A stretch of 64,000 bases of DNA from Zoroaster sp. YZ-2022 (taxonomy: Eukaryota > Echinodermata > Asteroidea > Forcipulatida > Zoroasteridae). Positions 44,427-55,301 of the stretch are shown one piece after another. The stretch lies in the NCBI GenBank assembly GCA_029582265.1, contig CM055828.1, forward strand, positions 17,495,430 through 17,559,429. Direction: 5' to 3'. Within the stretch, counting starts at the first letter, position 1, and each line of letters starts with the position of its first letter. Position numbers and translations under genes: made by a program. The notes below the pieces were generated by a model. That model saw only the letters and a program-made list of their open reading frames with translations. It made no database searches and was not told the DNA's origin.

Positions 44427-46823
44427 TATGTGCAAAGCTACCCAAATGGGAAATTCCCTCACACAGTTGAAATTCCAGTTAATAACTACCTATTGTGGCA
44501 GTTGGGTTGCCCACTTAAAAGTGGATTTTCTGAAAATCATCTGGCATCGATTGTGACAAAACTTCTGGGAAGACATAAAATAGATGTGCATAAGGTAGAT
44601 ATTCCTCCCCTGCTAGCATGTTTGAAATTTAAGTTGAAGCACATGATGCTTCTTTGGAGAAAAAAAAGAGGTTCACATGTAAGGGATAAGGTGGTGACAA
44701 AATGGAAGACAACAAGCTATGCAATGACACTGGGACATAAAACAAATAGTCCAACTAAAAGGAAACTAAGAGAAGTTGAAGAAAAACTTAATCAGCTAAA
44801 AAATATGCCAGACATCTTCATGCCACCAAAGTTGAGCTTGAAAGGAAAATTGACAAATTTATACAGCCAAGGAAAAGAAAGAGGGGTGAACGAGGATGTA
44901 GTAAGGGAAAGGCTTGTTACAGCAGGTCCTAGAAGAAAGGTGAAGAGAAAACGAATAGAGCAAATGAAAGAAAGTGTACTTGATTTGTCAAAGGGTTACT
45001 TTACCCCTGTTAGCATTCGAGTGAAAGGTAGAAATGAACAGGCACTGAATATATCTTTTGAAGAAGGGTATAGTGCCATTGATGAAAATCAGTTGTTGGA
45101 TATTATGGTATTTGTTCGAGACTGCCAAAATATTTCACGGAGGGCTTATCATGAAATGTCACAATATTTTGTAAGTCTGCCAAGAGAGCACAAAATAATG
45201 AGAAGAAAGAAGGAATTGAATGACATTTTCAATATCCATGAAATAAATGGTCAGTACATTGGTGTATGGCAGTCAATAAGAAAAATGCTTGTGTACAGGT
45301 TGTCAGAGTTGTTCAAAGATTCAGCGACAAAGAATGAAATTATGTGACGAAATAGTAAAGATTAAGATAAGTGGTGATGGTACAACAATAGGGAAGAAGA
45401 TCCATGTGGTAAATATCACATTTTGCATCATTGGTGAGAGGTCTTGTACCTCGAAGGATGGTAACTATCTGTTAGCGATTGTACGTATGCCCGAAAAGCA
45501 AGTAGCTCTGACAGGTGCAATACCAAGTTTGATCAAATAATTTATTGAAATGCGCACCATTTGTGTTTGTGATGAAGAACTAACTGTTCGTCTACATCTG
45601 GGAGGTGATTTAAAGTTTCTAAATCAGATGATGGGCATTGATGGCTTCAGTGCAAAACATAGTTGCCTCTGGTGTGTTTGTCCAAGTGAGTTGCGATGGG
45701 ATCACCAGAGGACTTGGTGTATGGTTGACAAAGAGAAAGGGGCCAGAACTGTACAAAGTATCATGGAGTGTCGTGGCCGAGCGGTCTAGCGCACCGAACT
45801 CAAGTTCTGGTGTTGCCAGCAGCAGCGTGTGAGTTCGAGACCCGGTCGTGACACTTGTGTCCTTGAGCAAGGTACTTAACCATAATTGCTTCGTCCTTCG
45901 GATGGGACGTAAAGCCGTAGGTCCCGTGTGTTGTGTAATGCACGTAAACAAAAATGCGCCTTGAGCACCACTTAGTTGGTGGATACGTGCGCTATATAAG
46001 TCCACACATTATTATTATTATTATTATTATTGAATGCTCTTTGAAAAAAGGAAAGGACAAAATCAACTGTTTTGGTGCACCACTTTTTCCACCTATACCA
46101 GTGGTGAATGTAATTCCTGATACCCTCCACTTGTTTCTTAGAATATCTGATCAGTTAGTGAATCACCTACTGGTTGAATTGAAAACACAAGACAACCTGA
46201 AAAGTGTGGACATGGTTTTGATATTGCACAGTGTAAGAGTATACATGAATTTGAGAAGTTTGTACAATCCATAGGCATAAGCTGGCAGTTTTGGATGGAC
46301 AAATCATCAAAGCTGATCACATCAAGGGATTTTTCAGGACCAGCACCTTAAAAATTTCTCTTGAGAATTTTATACCTAACCACCCAAAACTTCTCAAGAT
46401 TAAGCAGATTTGGTCCGATTTCACGACGCTGATGAATACCTTGAAAGGGTCACCTCACTTTTCAGAAATTGATGTTTTGAAGACCATGCTAGGGCATGGG
46501 TTGTTGTATACACAAGTATACCAAAGCAAAGACGTGACTCCCCATGCATGTTCTCATGAATCATATCCCACAATCTCTGCGACTACATGGAAATGTTAGC
46601 AACTTCTCACGGCAGGGGTTAGAAAAACTTAACGACAGTGTTACATGTTTTTTTTTTCGGTCCTCTTGCCATGTAGGTTCAACCTCATTCAAGCAAATTA
46701 TGGAGAAACAAAACAGAATCACAATGCTATCTTGTCGCTGCCAGCGCCAAATTGTTAAGGTAACATGTGGATCATGCAAATGCTTCTGGACATAATACCA
46801 GAACATGCCCAACTGCCTCTTAA
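44427..46823 (+). pseudogene. Transposon ORF2: DDE transposase-like protein with C-x2-C insert and zinc knuckle
   Basis: The coding text begins after an acceptor (CTTCTGTTTCAG, ends 44426) with YVQSYPNGKFPH and EIPVNNYLL, then a long basic region. A frameshift at about 45340 precedes KISGDGTTIGKKIHVVNITF (first D, about 45370). After an in-frame TAA (45538-45540) come LHLGGDLKFL (second D, about 45605), then SCLWCVCP. A SINE follows at 45768-46031, then IPDTLHLFLRISD (about 46115-46150). The frames then jump several times through HVLMNHIPQSLRLHGN, QGLEKLND (possible catalytic E, about 46615) and a CCHC-type knuckle (TCGSCK....H....C) before TAA 46821-46823. The order D, D with C-x2-C, H-rich helix, E is like CMC/Transib-type transposases. 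Confidence 0.6.
45768..46031 (+). mobile_element. tRNA-derived SINE, body type II, inside the transposase gene
   Basis: The same tRNA-like head as 26509, but the body reads GTCCTTCGGATGGGACGTAA and AGCCGTAGGTCCCGTGTG. The end is GCGCTATATAAGTCCACAC(ATT)n. It interrupts the codons between ..IMEC and SLKK. Confidence 0.9.
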
Positions 46824-48165
46824 TTTGCATCCAAGTTTACAATTATTTAAGCACTCCTTTCCTTCCTTGAAGTGCTTAATAATGTTCATGAAGTTGAAGA
46901 TGTTTACCGTCAATATAAAATGTTGTTCAGTTTAATGTTAAGGCGAAAAGTTTGTGCCAAACGTTGCCATATTGATGCTATTTTCCTTGGACAAAGTAAA
47001 ATCTCATTAGAATGTTTTAAAATTTGAATTTATTGTTACTTGTTTAGCTGATACTGTCAACATGTGCAATGTTTTATTGAACAATATTAGCTGTAATATA
47101 ATTTGTTAAGGTCAAACTAATGAACAATGTGTCATTTTCAGCAATAATGTTTCACTGTTCCCATTGTATATGAACATTATAATGAATCATTTGAAAAAAA
47201 AATATTTGCTTGTCAGGTTAAATGTAAACTTCTAGGTTTTTTTTATAGTGATTTATTATGTGCAGTAATTTTACAAAAATTGTACTAAGAGGCTTACCAA
47301 AGTTTAAAACAGTTTTACAACTCTACTTAGAGAGGGGATGTAGGGAGGGTGATGTATAACAAAGTTCGAACACAGAAAGTGTTTCAGTAATAACGTGAAA
47401 GGGATGAACTGAGAAGGGAGAAAAAATCCTGGAAATCAAGAACTACTCATGTGTTTTTGTAAAAAAGAAAATTGTTTGAATGGCCCTTATTAGCCCACTG
47501 CTTGCTAAATGTAAAAGTTTACATTTGCATTAAACACAATTATCTTGCTTTTTACATGACTGTGAAATACTGTTTTTATCTGTGATACATGTACTGTACA
47601 TGTGTGCAATACCAAAGACTGTTTCTATGTTTATGTTGATACAGTTTATTAAAAGAAAAATTAATAGTGGAATTCTATGCAATTTATGAACATTTGTTTG
47701 ATGAATTAATTTCGGAGAGTGTAGGTTTTCTTTAGTTTTGATTAATAGTAAATGAATTATATTTGTATATGATTGTTTATCTGTTATAAAGACGTTACAT
47801 TGATGTTTTAATCATTGTTAAATGTTTTTGTTGTGCAATAAATGTGTTAATTATTATTATATGCACGTTTTCCTCGGTGATGTTTTGTGTGTGGTATGTA
47901 TTTACATTTAACAAAAATCAGTATTACATTACGGAGCCATATGCTTTATCTGAAAGTATTTGCAAAAAATAGCACATTATCTCACGTTTTAAACCACATC
48001 CATACAGTTAGTCATCGGTTAATTAAATTGCGAGTATCACAGTTACGCTGCGCCCCCCATAAATGTATCCCCATATCAAAGTGGTACAGTCCGTAATATG
48101 ACCTACAGCGCGCGCGCCCTCCCCGTCGCACACACGCGGCGAATATTTATTTTTTGATCGCTTCG
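46824..48165. other. 3' non-coding part of the DDE transposon
   Basis: A+T-rich, no coding frame recognised. It becomes G/C-rich with CGCGCGCG at 48108-48115 just before the inverted end. Confidence 0.5.
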
Positions 48166-48187
48166 TGTGCACTATGTTCCGTTATGC

Positions 48188-49512
48188 GTCAGCGGGCTGC
48201 CACTCCAAGACAGACAGTGGACCACTAGCTGTAATCGGGCGGCATGCCTACCGAGGCCAGCCGCTCCAAAATAGACAGTGGACCTTCAGCGAGACCTAGC
48301 GGCTTACCGTCAGCGGGCTGCCACTCCAAGGCAGACAGTGGACCACTAGCTGTAATCGGGAGGCATCCCTACCGAGGCCTGCCGCTCCAAAATAGACAGT
48401 TGACCGTCACCGAGACCTAGCGGCTTACCGTCAGCGGGATGCCACTCCAAGACAGGCAGTGGACCACTAGCTGTAATCGGGCGGCATGCCTACCGAGGCC
48501 AGCCGCTCCAAATAGACAGTGGACCGTCAGCGAGACCTAGCGGCTTACCGTCTGCGGGGCTGCCACTCCAAGACAGACAGTGGACCACTAGCTGTAATCG
48601 GGAGGCATCCCTACCGAGGCCTGCCGCTCCAAAATAGACAGTGGACCGTCACCGAGACCTGGCGGCTTACCGTCAGCGGGCTGCCACTCCAAGACAGACA
48701 GTGGACCACTAGCTGTAATCGGGCGGCATGCCTACCGAGGCCAGCCGCTCCAAAATAGACAGTGGACCTTCAGCGAGACCTAGCGGCTTACCGTCAGCGG
48801 GCTGCCACTCCAAGGCAGACAGTGGACCACTAGCTGTATTCGGGAGGCATCCCTACCGAGGCCTGCCGCTCCAAAATAGACAGTTGATCGTCACCGAGAC
48901 CTAGCGGCTTACCGTCAGCGGGCTGCCACTCCAAGACAGACAGTGGACCACTAGCTGTAATCGGGAGGCATCCCTACCGAGGCCTGCCGCTCCAAAATAG
49001 ACAGTGGACCGTCACCGAGACCTGGCGGCTTACCGTCAGCGGGCTGCCACTCCAAGACAGACAGTGGACCACTAGCTGTAATCGGGCGGCATGCCTACCG
49101 AGGCCAGCCGCTCCAAAATAGACAGTGGACCTTCAGCGAGACCTAGCGGCTTACCGTCAGCGGGCTGCCACTCCAAGGCAGACAGTGGACCACTAGCTGT
49201 ATTCGGGAGGCATCCCTACCGAGGCCTGCCGCTCCAAAATAGACAGTTGACCGTCACCGAGACCTAGCGGCTTACCGTCAGCGGGCTGCCACTCCAAGAC
49301 AGACAGTGGACCACTAGCTGTAATCGGGCGGCATGCCTACCGAGGCCAGCCGCTCCAAAATAGACAGTTGACCGTCAGCGAGACCTAGCGGCTTACCGTC
49401 AGCGGGCTGCCACTCCACGACAGACAGTGGACCACTAGCTATAATCGGGCGGCATGCCTACCGAGGCCGGCCGCTCCAAAATAGACAGTGGACCGTCAGC
49501 GAGACCTAGCGA
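48188..49512 (+). repeat. 121-bp satellite, right block (about 11 units) with higher-order pattern
   Basis: Period 121 bp (for example GCGGGCTGCC at 48192 and 48313). Each unit is two related halves of about 60 bp. Units with GGGCGGCATGCC and CTTCAGCG largely alternate with units having GGGAGGCATCCC and GTCACCG, giving a 242-bp higher-order period in the middle of the array. Ends abruptly at AGACCTAGCGAACTATAATC. Confidence 0.95.
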
Positions 49513-49957
49513 ACTATAATCAATGCGTGTTTTTACTGCAACACTAGATAACCCCTATTTTTATCGGTAGTATTCCAATGGGCATGTTTTCAGTATTTTG
49601 CACGCAAAATTATTTTGCGAAAATGCTATAGGATGTAGGCCTACTTTGACAAATCAGCGCTTGGTACGAGGCTAGATATTCTAACCGAACCACTAATTCA
49701 TAAAATAACACTCCGTTAAAATTTCATACTACTGATTCGAATTATCAATCCGAAGATTAATATTAATTATTTGACATGAATCAGGAACCACACTTAAAGA
49801 ACAGCTAATACACTAGCGAGATGCGACATTGAAGATGTCTCAAAGGTTTCTTTCACGCAACCCCATGTTAAAAATTAAATAAAATAGGAGAAACAAAATA
49901 ATAATAGGCCTAAGGTCAACATACAAAAGATTATTTCCAATTGCCGAGTTTGACGGG
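49513..49957. other. No gene seen
   Basis: A+T-rich; the right end passes into the LINE fragment. Confidence 0.5.
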
Positions 49958-50327
49958 ATTAGAATTAAAATCACCAGAAAAGAACTGCACTGGCTTCCTG
50001 TTTCACAGAGAATTGTTTTTAAACTTATGCTAATTGTTCACAAATCTTGTAATAACATTGCTCCAATTTATATTTCTGAACTGCTTAAAGTCTACACTCC
50101 ATCACGCAATTTGCGCTCCAGCAACATGTCACTCCTAAAGGAACCAACTTCAAAACGGAACTGCTGTGATAGGTCTTTTTCTGTCGTGGCTCCGAGACTC
50201 TGGAATCATCTTCCAATTAAACTCAAATAGTGTCATAGTATAACTAGATTTAAGTCGCTGCTTAAAACTCATCTTATGTCACAATTCTTCAAAGTTGATG
50301 TATATTTGTAATTGCATTGTAGTTACA

Positions 50328-50358
<31 letters not shown>
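49958..50358 (+). pseudogene. LINE ORF2 C-terminus and 3' end (CR1/L2/Rex1-type), copy 1
   Basis: The frame gives ELHWLPVSQRIVFKLML, then IAPIYISELL, YTPSRNLRSSN, and FSVVAPRLWNHLPIKL. A TAG (50228-50230) sits in RFKSLLKTHL context. This is the conserved C-terminal tail after the reverse transcriptase in CR1/L2/Rex1-like LINEs (LHWLPV..RI, P.YL.ELL, LWN.LP, FK..LKTHL). A (TTG)n microsatellite at 50331-50358 forms the 3' tail. The RT core is missing (5' truncation, usual for LINEs). Confidence 0.8.
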
Positions 50359-50930
50359 CATAAATATGATATGAAATTCTAAATAAATGTTAATCACATC
50401 CAAATCATTATCAAAATTAATCTATTAATCTATCCAAGTGACTAATTTTGTGTTAGAATTTCTAATGATCTACGGGGGACGTCAAACACGTTACAAAATA
50501 AGTGATTGGATTTTTACTTCCTGTGAAAACCTCGATGTCGGCAGCATTCTTGCGACCACACATTTTATGGAATAAATAGTTAAAACGGAATACGTGTTAC
50601 GAATATTACAAAGGGGAATTCTGTTTAACCTTGATCGAATGCAAAATACATTGATTGAGAATTATAAGCCAAAGTTAGAAGTATTTTAAATAATTTAAAT
50701 GTAATGTGTTTTGAGTAATCATGTTTTCGCCGATAGTCTGCTTTATGTATCAAAAACACATTTCTTTTTATTATGCAAGTGTTAATAAATACCTGGTTGG
50801 AAATTTGCTCAGTTTAGTTTGTTTAAAATGTTTATTTTCTATGTGTAACGATGTATTGAACTTATTCTGCACTCCGTACTAAATCAAATGCCGCGTGCTT
50901 CCATATTTGTGACCCGCTTCATCGAACTGG
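50359..50930. other. No gene seen
   Basis: A+T-rich, no family recognised. Confidence 0.5.
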
Positions 50931-51304
50931 GTTGCCATGACCGAGCGGTTTAGTGCATCGGACTCGTGTTCTGATGGCCGAGTCTTCAGAATGTGGGTTC
51001 GAATACTGGCCGCGACTGTGGTGCTTGTGTCCCTGAGCAAGACACATAACTATAATTGCTTTTCTCCACCCAGGAGTATAAATGGGGACCTTTGAGGGTA
51101 GAGATGGTAATTGTGTTTGATTAAGCTCGTTGCGCTACACATTTGGCAGCATGGGCTGCATACTCCCCAGGGAGTTGAGATGGTTCTAGGAATGATATCA
51201 CTGGCCTGATGACAGGGGTAATAATGTCCATGCGCCATGAGCGTCACTGCGTGACGGAATTGAGCGCTATAATAAGAAGCCACTATTATTATTTATTATT
51301 ATTA
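50931..51304 (+). mobile_element. tRNA-derived SINE, body type I variant, LINE-like tail
   Basis: Head GTTGCCATGACCGAGCGGTT with B box GGTTCGAATACT. The body has TTTCTCCACCCAGGAGTATA and ACTCCCCAGGGAGTTGAGAT. The tail reads GCGCCATGAGCGTCACTGCGTGACGG...GAGCGCTATAATAA, then (ATT)n. The tail hairpin resembles that of the LINE that ends at 52259. Confidence 0.85.
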
Positions 51305-51540
51305 AATGGGAATTTTTTCGCCACATGTTTGTACATGTGTAGGTACTCTGGCCGATATTACCATCGACAAACGAATGTACTGCCTAACGAAAAGATGTAA
51401 ACATCTTAGATTCATTGTGTTTATTTTTGTTACATTGCAAAACAAACTAAAAACTTTATGTTTTCTGCAGATTACGCTGCTCAGTCTGTTAGTTATAGCT
51501 GGTACCCACCGTCTGCCCACCAAGAGAACACATTACACCA

Positions 51541-52182
51541 ATATTGCGAGATCTTCATTGGCTCCCGATTAAGGACAGGATTGTTTACGTAATCTTAATG
51601 TATGTTTACCGCTCTTCCATTGATATGTCACCATCATATTTATCAGAATTACTTCAACCGTATCACTCAAATCGTGATTTCATGAGATCACATCATAAAC
51701 TTCTTCTGAGTAAGAAATTGACAAAGAGATCCTGAAGAAAACGTTCTTTTGCTGCTGCTGCTCCTTCTTTGTGGAATGATTTACCTGAGCATGTCAAACA
51801 ATCTCCATCTCTTGCTTCATTTAAAACTGCTCTCAAAACTCATTTGATGAAAATTTAATGTATAATTTACTTATGTTTAACTATTGACTTTTATGATGAT
51901 GTATTTATACCTTTTGTTTTTGTTTTGTTTAATATGTGAAGAGCATCCCTTCGGTGTTTACATTTTTTTTGCAAATCAACCTTGTTTGCATGGTTGTGTA
52001 TGCAGGGTTTTTCGTCTTTGCCTAGCATATTCTGACCAGGGCCAGTCAGCCTTTTTACAATCATTGTTCCTTGTAATTTTATATTGCATTGTTCTTACCA
52101 TGTATTTTGTTTTATTGTTTACACTGATGTGTCACTGCGCCATGAGCGTCTCTTTTGACGGATACCGGCGCATTACAAATGT

Positions 52183-52259
<77 letters not shown>
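51541..52259 (+). pseudogene. LINE ORF2 C-terminus and 3' end, copy 2, with (ATT)n tail
   Basis: The frame gives RDLHWLPIKDRIVYVILM, then SPSYLSELLQPY, KRSFAAAAPSLWNDLPEHV after a TGA at 51733-51735, and SFKTALKTHLM ending in TAA 51859-51861. It has the same conserved LINE tail as the 49958 copy, but a different family by sequence. A 280-bp 3' UTR follows. The 3' end has GCGCCATGAGCGTCTCTTTTGACGG...GGCGCATTACAAATGTTC and then (ATT)n for about 78 bp. Confidence 0.85.
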
Positions 52260-52349
52260 GTGTGAGTACAAATATACAGTGGTTACTTTGAGAAAAAAAA
52301 TCGGATTTTACCCAAAATGCCGGTTCGTCACTTTTTGAAAAATGCGACG

Positions 52350-52561
52350 TCAGTCCGTCCGTCCGTCCGTCCATTAATTCATTCAACACGATCTACTCAT
52401 AATTGAAAACAACAAAATTAAACGAAAAATAAATAAATACATAAATAAATAAATAAATAAAATCAGAGCTTAAGATTACCAAAAATGGAACCATATTAAT
52501 GTCTAAGAAGGCGCTACCATTAAGAAAACGTACACACATATTTAAAATTAAAATAAATACA

Positions 52562-52597
<36 letters not shown>

Positions 52598-52600
52598 AAT
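52350..52600. repeat. Low-complexity: (GTCC)n and two (AAAT)n tracts
   Basis: GTCC repeats at 52352-52371; AAAT repeats at 52427-52461 and 52552-52597 (both within ATAAATAAAT runs). Confidence 0.9.
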
Positions 52601-52934
52601 AAACAAATCTGCACATTCCGTGTGAGTTCACCGTTCCGCTCCCCCAGCGAGACAACCCACCCAAAAAGTGGCTACTAAAAAACAGTCTCTCAAATGTATA
52701 AAATATGGCGGTTTTATCAATACAACTTGAAACTTGTTTTCTGATTGGAGGTGGTAATATAATGACAATAATTTAAGAAGGAATATTTGAAAACATATGT
52801 GCGCCTAATAATACCAAGTTATTCATATTGCTTAACAACCTCAAGGAATTATTAATGAAGTATTGACGACTGCGAGTAATATTCATAGTTTTTTTTTAAA
52901 TTAAGCTGCATACATTGTCCTTGCTTCAAGAAAT
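52601..52934. other. No gene seen
   Basis: A+T-rich; left end of the LINE RT fragment may start here. Confidence 0.4.
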
Positions 52935-53395
52935 GATATTGATTGGAGGCAAACCAAATTATTTCGGGAATTAATTGTGTGATAAATGATAGTATCATCG
53001 GCATACCGAGAAACTAAGGATGAAATGTTCTTAGAAAGATTTAATACAAAATATTGAACAGCATAGGGCCAAAATTACCCACCCCCCGGTCGCAACATTA
53101 CACCAATCTGAAAATGAACCTTGGAAAATAACTCGTGTACGGTAACAAAAGAAAGAATTAAACCAGTTGAGCAGAGAACCACAGATAATCATGTAATTTA
53201 CTGATTAATGTATCATAATGGACCTCATCAAAGACGCGGGCCCAGTCTAAATAGACTGTATCGATCCAAGGTAACAAACCATGATGGGCTTTTGATAAGA
53301 TCCGATATGTACGTCAATGGTAAGATAGTCGTGTAGGAACAATATGATCTCTGAGACATTTTCGACTGCATGGCAATTAGAGATCGGAAAATAAT
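52935..53395 (-). pseudogene. LINE reverse transcriptase fragment, minus strand, decayed
   Basis: Minus-strand text across frames from about 53395: LFLHDYL, DTVYLDWARVFDEVHYDTL (RT motif A, F.D..KAFD..-like), SKLHDY, LLNWFNSFL..RTRVIFQG, a GPMLFNI block (motif B/C lead-in), and SRYADDTIIY at about 53018-52990 (catalytic YADD). This is the finger-palm region of a CR1/L2/Rex1-type LINE reverse transcriptase. Multiple frame changes. Confidence 0.75.
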
Positions 53396-53690
53396 GACGT
53401 TTGCTTCCTTACGTACAAGTCTACCACTGTTTCGTCACAGCATTTAATATAACTATTTGTCTTCATTTCTATGATATTTCAAGTATAATATTTTTTGTTT
53501 TGCTTTCGACTGAGGCAAAATATTTCGTAAGAGATCCAAGGAGAACGTTTTTCATTTTTTTTAATGCAGCTAAGAAGCAAATCACAAATTATATCCCAAG
53601 ATGTATGTATGGGGACCAATATTCTGCTATGTGACAGTAGAAAACCACAATGAACGTTTTCGTAAAATGCATTTTTCTTTTTGTCTCATA
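53396..53690. other. No gene seen
   Basis: A 77-codon frame at 53401-53634 lacks family character. Confidence 0.4.
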
Positions 53691-53696
53691 CATTTG

Positions 53697-54112
53697 CAGT
53701 CCAAAAGTGGATTTGCAGTCCAAAAGCAGATTTAACGTTTTAGACCAAGCCATTTTCTCATTTTCTACTAGCCGAAAAGCAGATTCAACGTTTTAGACCA
53801 ACCCATTTTCTCATTTTCTAGAAGCAGAAACGCAGTTTGGACGTTTAGGACCTATTTTCTCATTTTCTACTAGCCAAAATGGAGATCGAACGTTTTGGAC
53901 CACACCTATTTTCTCAATTTCTACTAGCCGAAAAGCACATTGAACGTTTTGGGTAAAACCTATTTTCTCATTTTCTACTAGCCAAAAAACATATTGGACA
54001 TTTAGGACCTGTTTACTTATTTTCTAGTAGTCGAAATGCAAACTGAACTTTTTGGACCAAACCTATTTTCTCAATTTCTACTAGCCGAAAAACAGATTGA
54101 ACATTTTGGTGA
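53697..54112 (+). repeat. About 57-bp minisatellite, about 7 diverged units
   Basis: The unit is CTATTTTCTCATTTTCTACTAG, then CCGAAAAGCAGATTGAACGT, then TTTGGACCAAAC. Copies vary (CCAAAATGGAGATC, CCGAAATGCAAACTG). A shortened copy recurs at 54505-54555. Confidence 0.85.
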
Positions 54113-54602
54113 AACTGTCCATCCCATTCCATTCACCCACCATAAATGGACGGTTCTAGGATATGTGGTTCTTCCCAACAAAACCTTCCCAATGTTCCAC
54201 TGAGTAACACCACTCAGAAACCAGAATTGAAAAGTCGGCTCAACAAAACCCGTACTTGAACCGGAATTTGAATGTCGGCTCAACGAACTCACAAGTTACG
54301 CTAATACAATCGTACCTGCATGTAGTAATAAATGTAATAAATGTTGAACACATTTTAGGAGCTGTGTTTAAAATGGGATTATCCAACCAGGAATGTGAAG
54401 AGGTGGGGCGGTTACGTCCCAAATGCAGTGGCGGCGACACGGGGAGGAAATTCCCCCTTAAAAATGTATTTGCCCTTCCCCAGTTCCCCCAATTACAAAC
54501 ATATTGACCGTTTTGGACCAAACCTATTTTCTACTAGCAGATTGAACATTTTTGTGAAACTGTCCATCCCATTCCAATTCACCCACCATAAATGGACGGT
54601 TC
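54113..54602 (+). repeat. Direct repeats flanking a 350-bp segment after the minisatellite
   Basis: GAAACTGTCCATCCCATTCC...CCATAAATGGACGGTTC occurs at 54108-54153 and 54555-54601. Together with the shortened minisatellite unit before the second copy, this marks a local duplication of about 450 bp or an insertion between repeats. Confidence 0.7.
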
Positions 54603-55285
54603 CAAAGTAAAGGGCCTGACTATACTACTTTGGAAGGGCCAAACTATTGTTTAGTTGGGACATAAACTGGGATAATTTTCCACATAACAATTTCCAAAGA
54701 TTTTATTTCCAGGCGACTATGCGTATTTACTAAAAGTCCATTTTACCATGCATTACAACAGCATCAACAACGATGTACTATGGTGCGATGTACCGTTATT
54801 AATTTTAATTTAAGGGCTGCGGGCTACGTTTACAGGGTTTGGGGAGTCCGGACGATTGATTGCCCATTAAAATAGCAGAGAAAGATGCTGTTGTGACGAC
54901 TAGCTAGCGGCGGCAGTTCATCGCTACAGCGGCGTAGCCACAGGGGGCCTTGGGGTGGGAGGGGGCACGTGCCCCACAAATTTCCAGTGTCCCCCCACGA
55001 AAAATCCCGATAGTGCCCCGAAAAAAGAAAAGACAAAGAACAGTAGAAAAAAAAACATACCCCCTGGGCCCCCAATGAAAAGCAATTCCCATTGGCCCCC
55101 TCCCGCTGGATCGCTAGAAGGTTGGATTGTACTGGATCGAGTCACAAAGTTATTTTTTTAAATGTTTTTAATTTATTTATTAAATTTATTTACCCAGGGT
55201 ATGCCCAAACAGTTAACTGATTTCAATTGACCTGCATACTCACATACAATTAATACACCTACAAAAAATTCATGTTTGTTTTCAT
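54603..55285. other. No gene; C/G-run patch that looks like a dispersed repeat
   Basis: 54930-55110 contains GCGGCGTAGCCACAGGGGGC, GGAGGGGGCACGTGCCCC and CCCCCTGGGCCCCCAATG, a vocabulary I have met in dispersed repeats of animal genomes. No ends could be defined and the open frames lack family character. Confidence 0.35.
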
Positions 55286-55301
55286 GGTTGCCATGGCAAC
55301 C
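55286..55301. promoter_or_regulatory. RFX-type X-box palindrome
   Basis: GGTTGCCATGGCAACC, a perfect 16-bp palindrome that matches the full RFX consensus (GTTGCC-AT-GGCAAC), as in promoters of cilium genes. No gene start could be found next to it. Confidence 0.4.

Larger units (their letters stand above)
41813..48187 (+). mobile_element. Two-gene DDE DNA transposon inserted in the satellite (about 6.4 kb)
   Basis: The left end CATAACGGAACACAGCGC and the right end, inverted, CATAACGGAACATAGTGC match at 16 of 18 positions. Outside them the 121-bp satellite resumes in phase: left flank ...GGCGGCTTA, right flank CGTCAGCGGG..., which are neighbours in intact units apart from one base. Two plus-strand genes lie inside: a chromo/Tudor-knot-like protein and a transposase-like protein with a D-D-E series. 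No clear target-site duplication. A SINE has inserted in the second gene. Confidence 0.65.

Noticed and set aside
45765..45860. tRNA gene (Leu- or Ser-like) at the SINE heads
   Set aside because: A and B boxes are present, but acceptor stems do not pair and each is followed by a SINE body and tail; the same holds for the other SINE copies.
48519..48758. 79-codon frame in the satellite
   Set aside because: Open only because the 121-bp unit has few stops in one frame; repeats the same residues with each unit.
48188..49512. CRISPR-like array
   Set aside because: Repeats are directly adjacent without unique spacers and the genome is eukaryotic; it is a satellite.
51884..52291. 135-codon frame with a Tyr run
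   Set aside because: LINE 3' UTR followed by translation of the (ATT)n tail.
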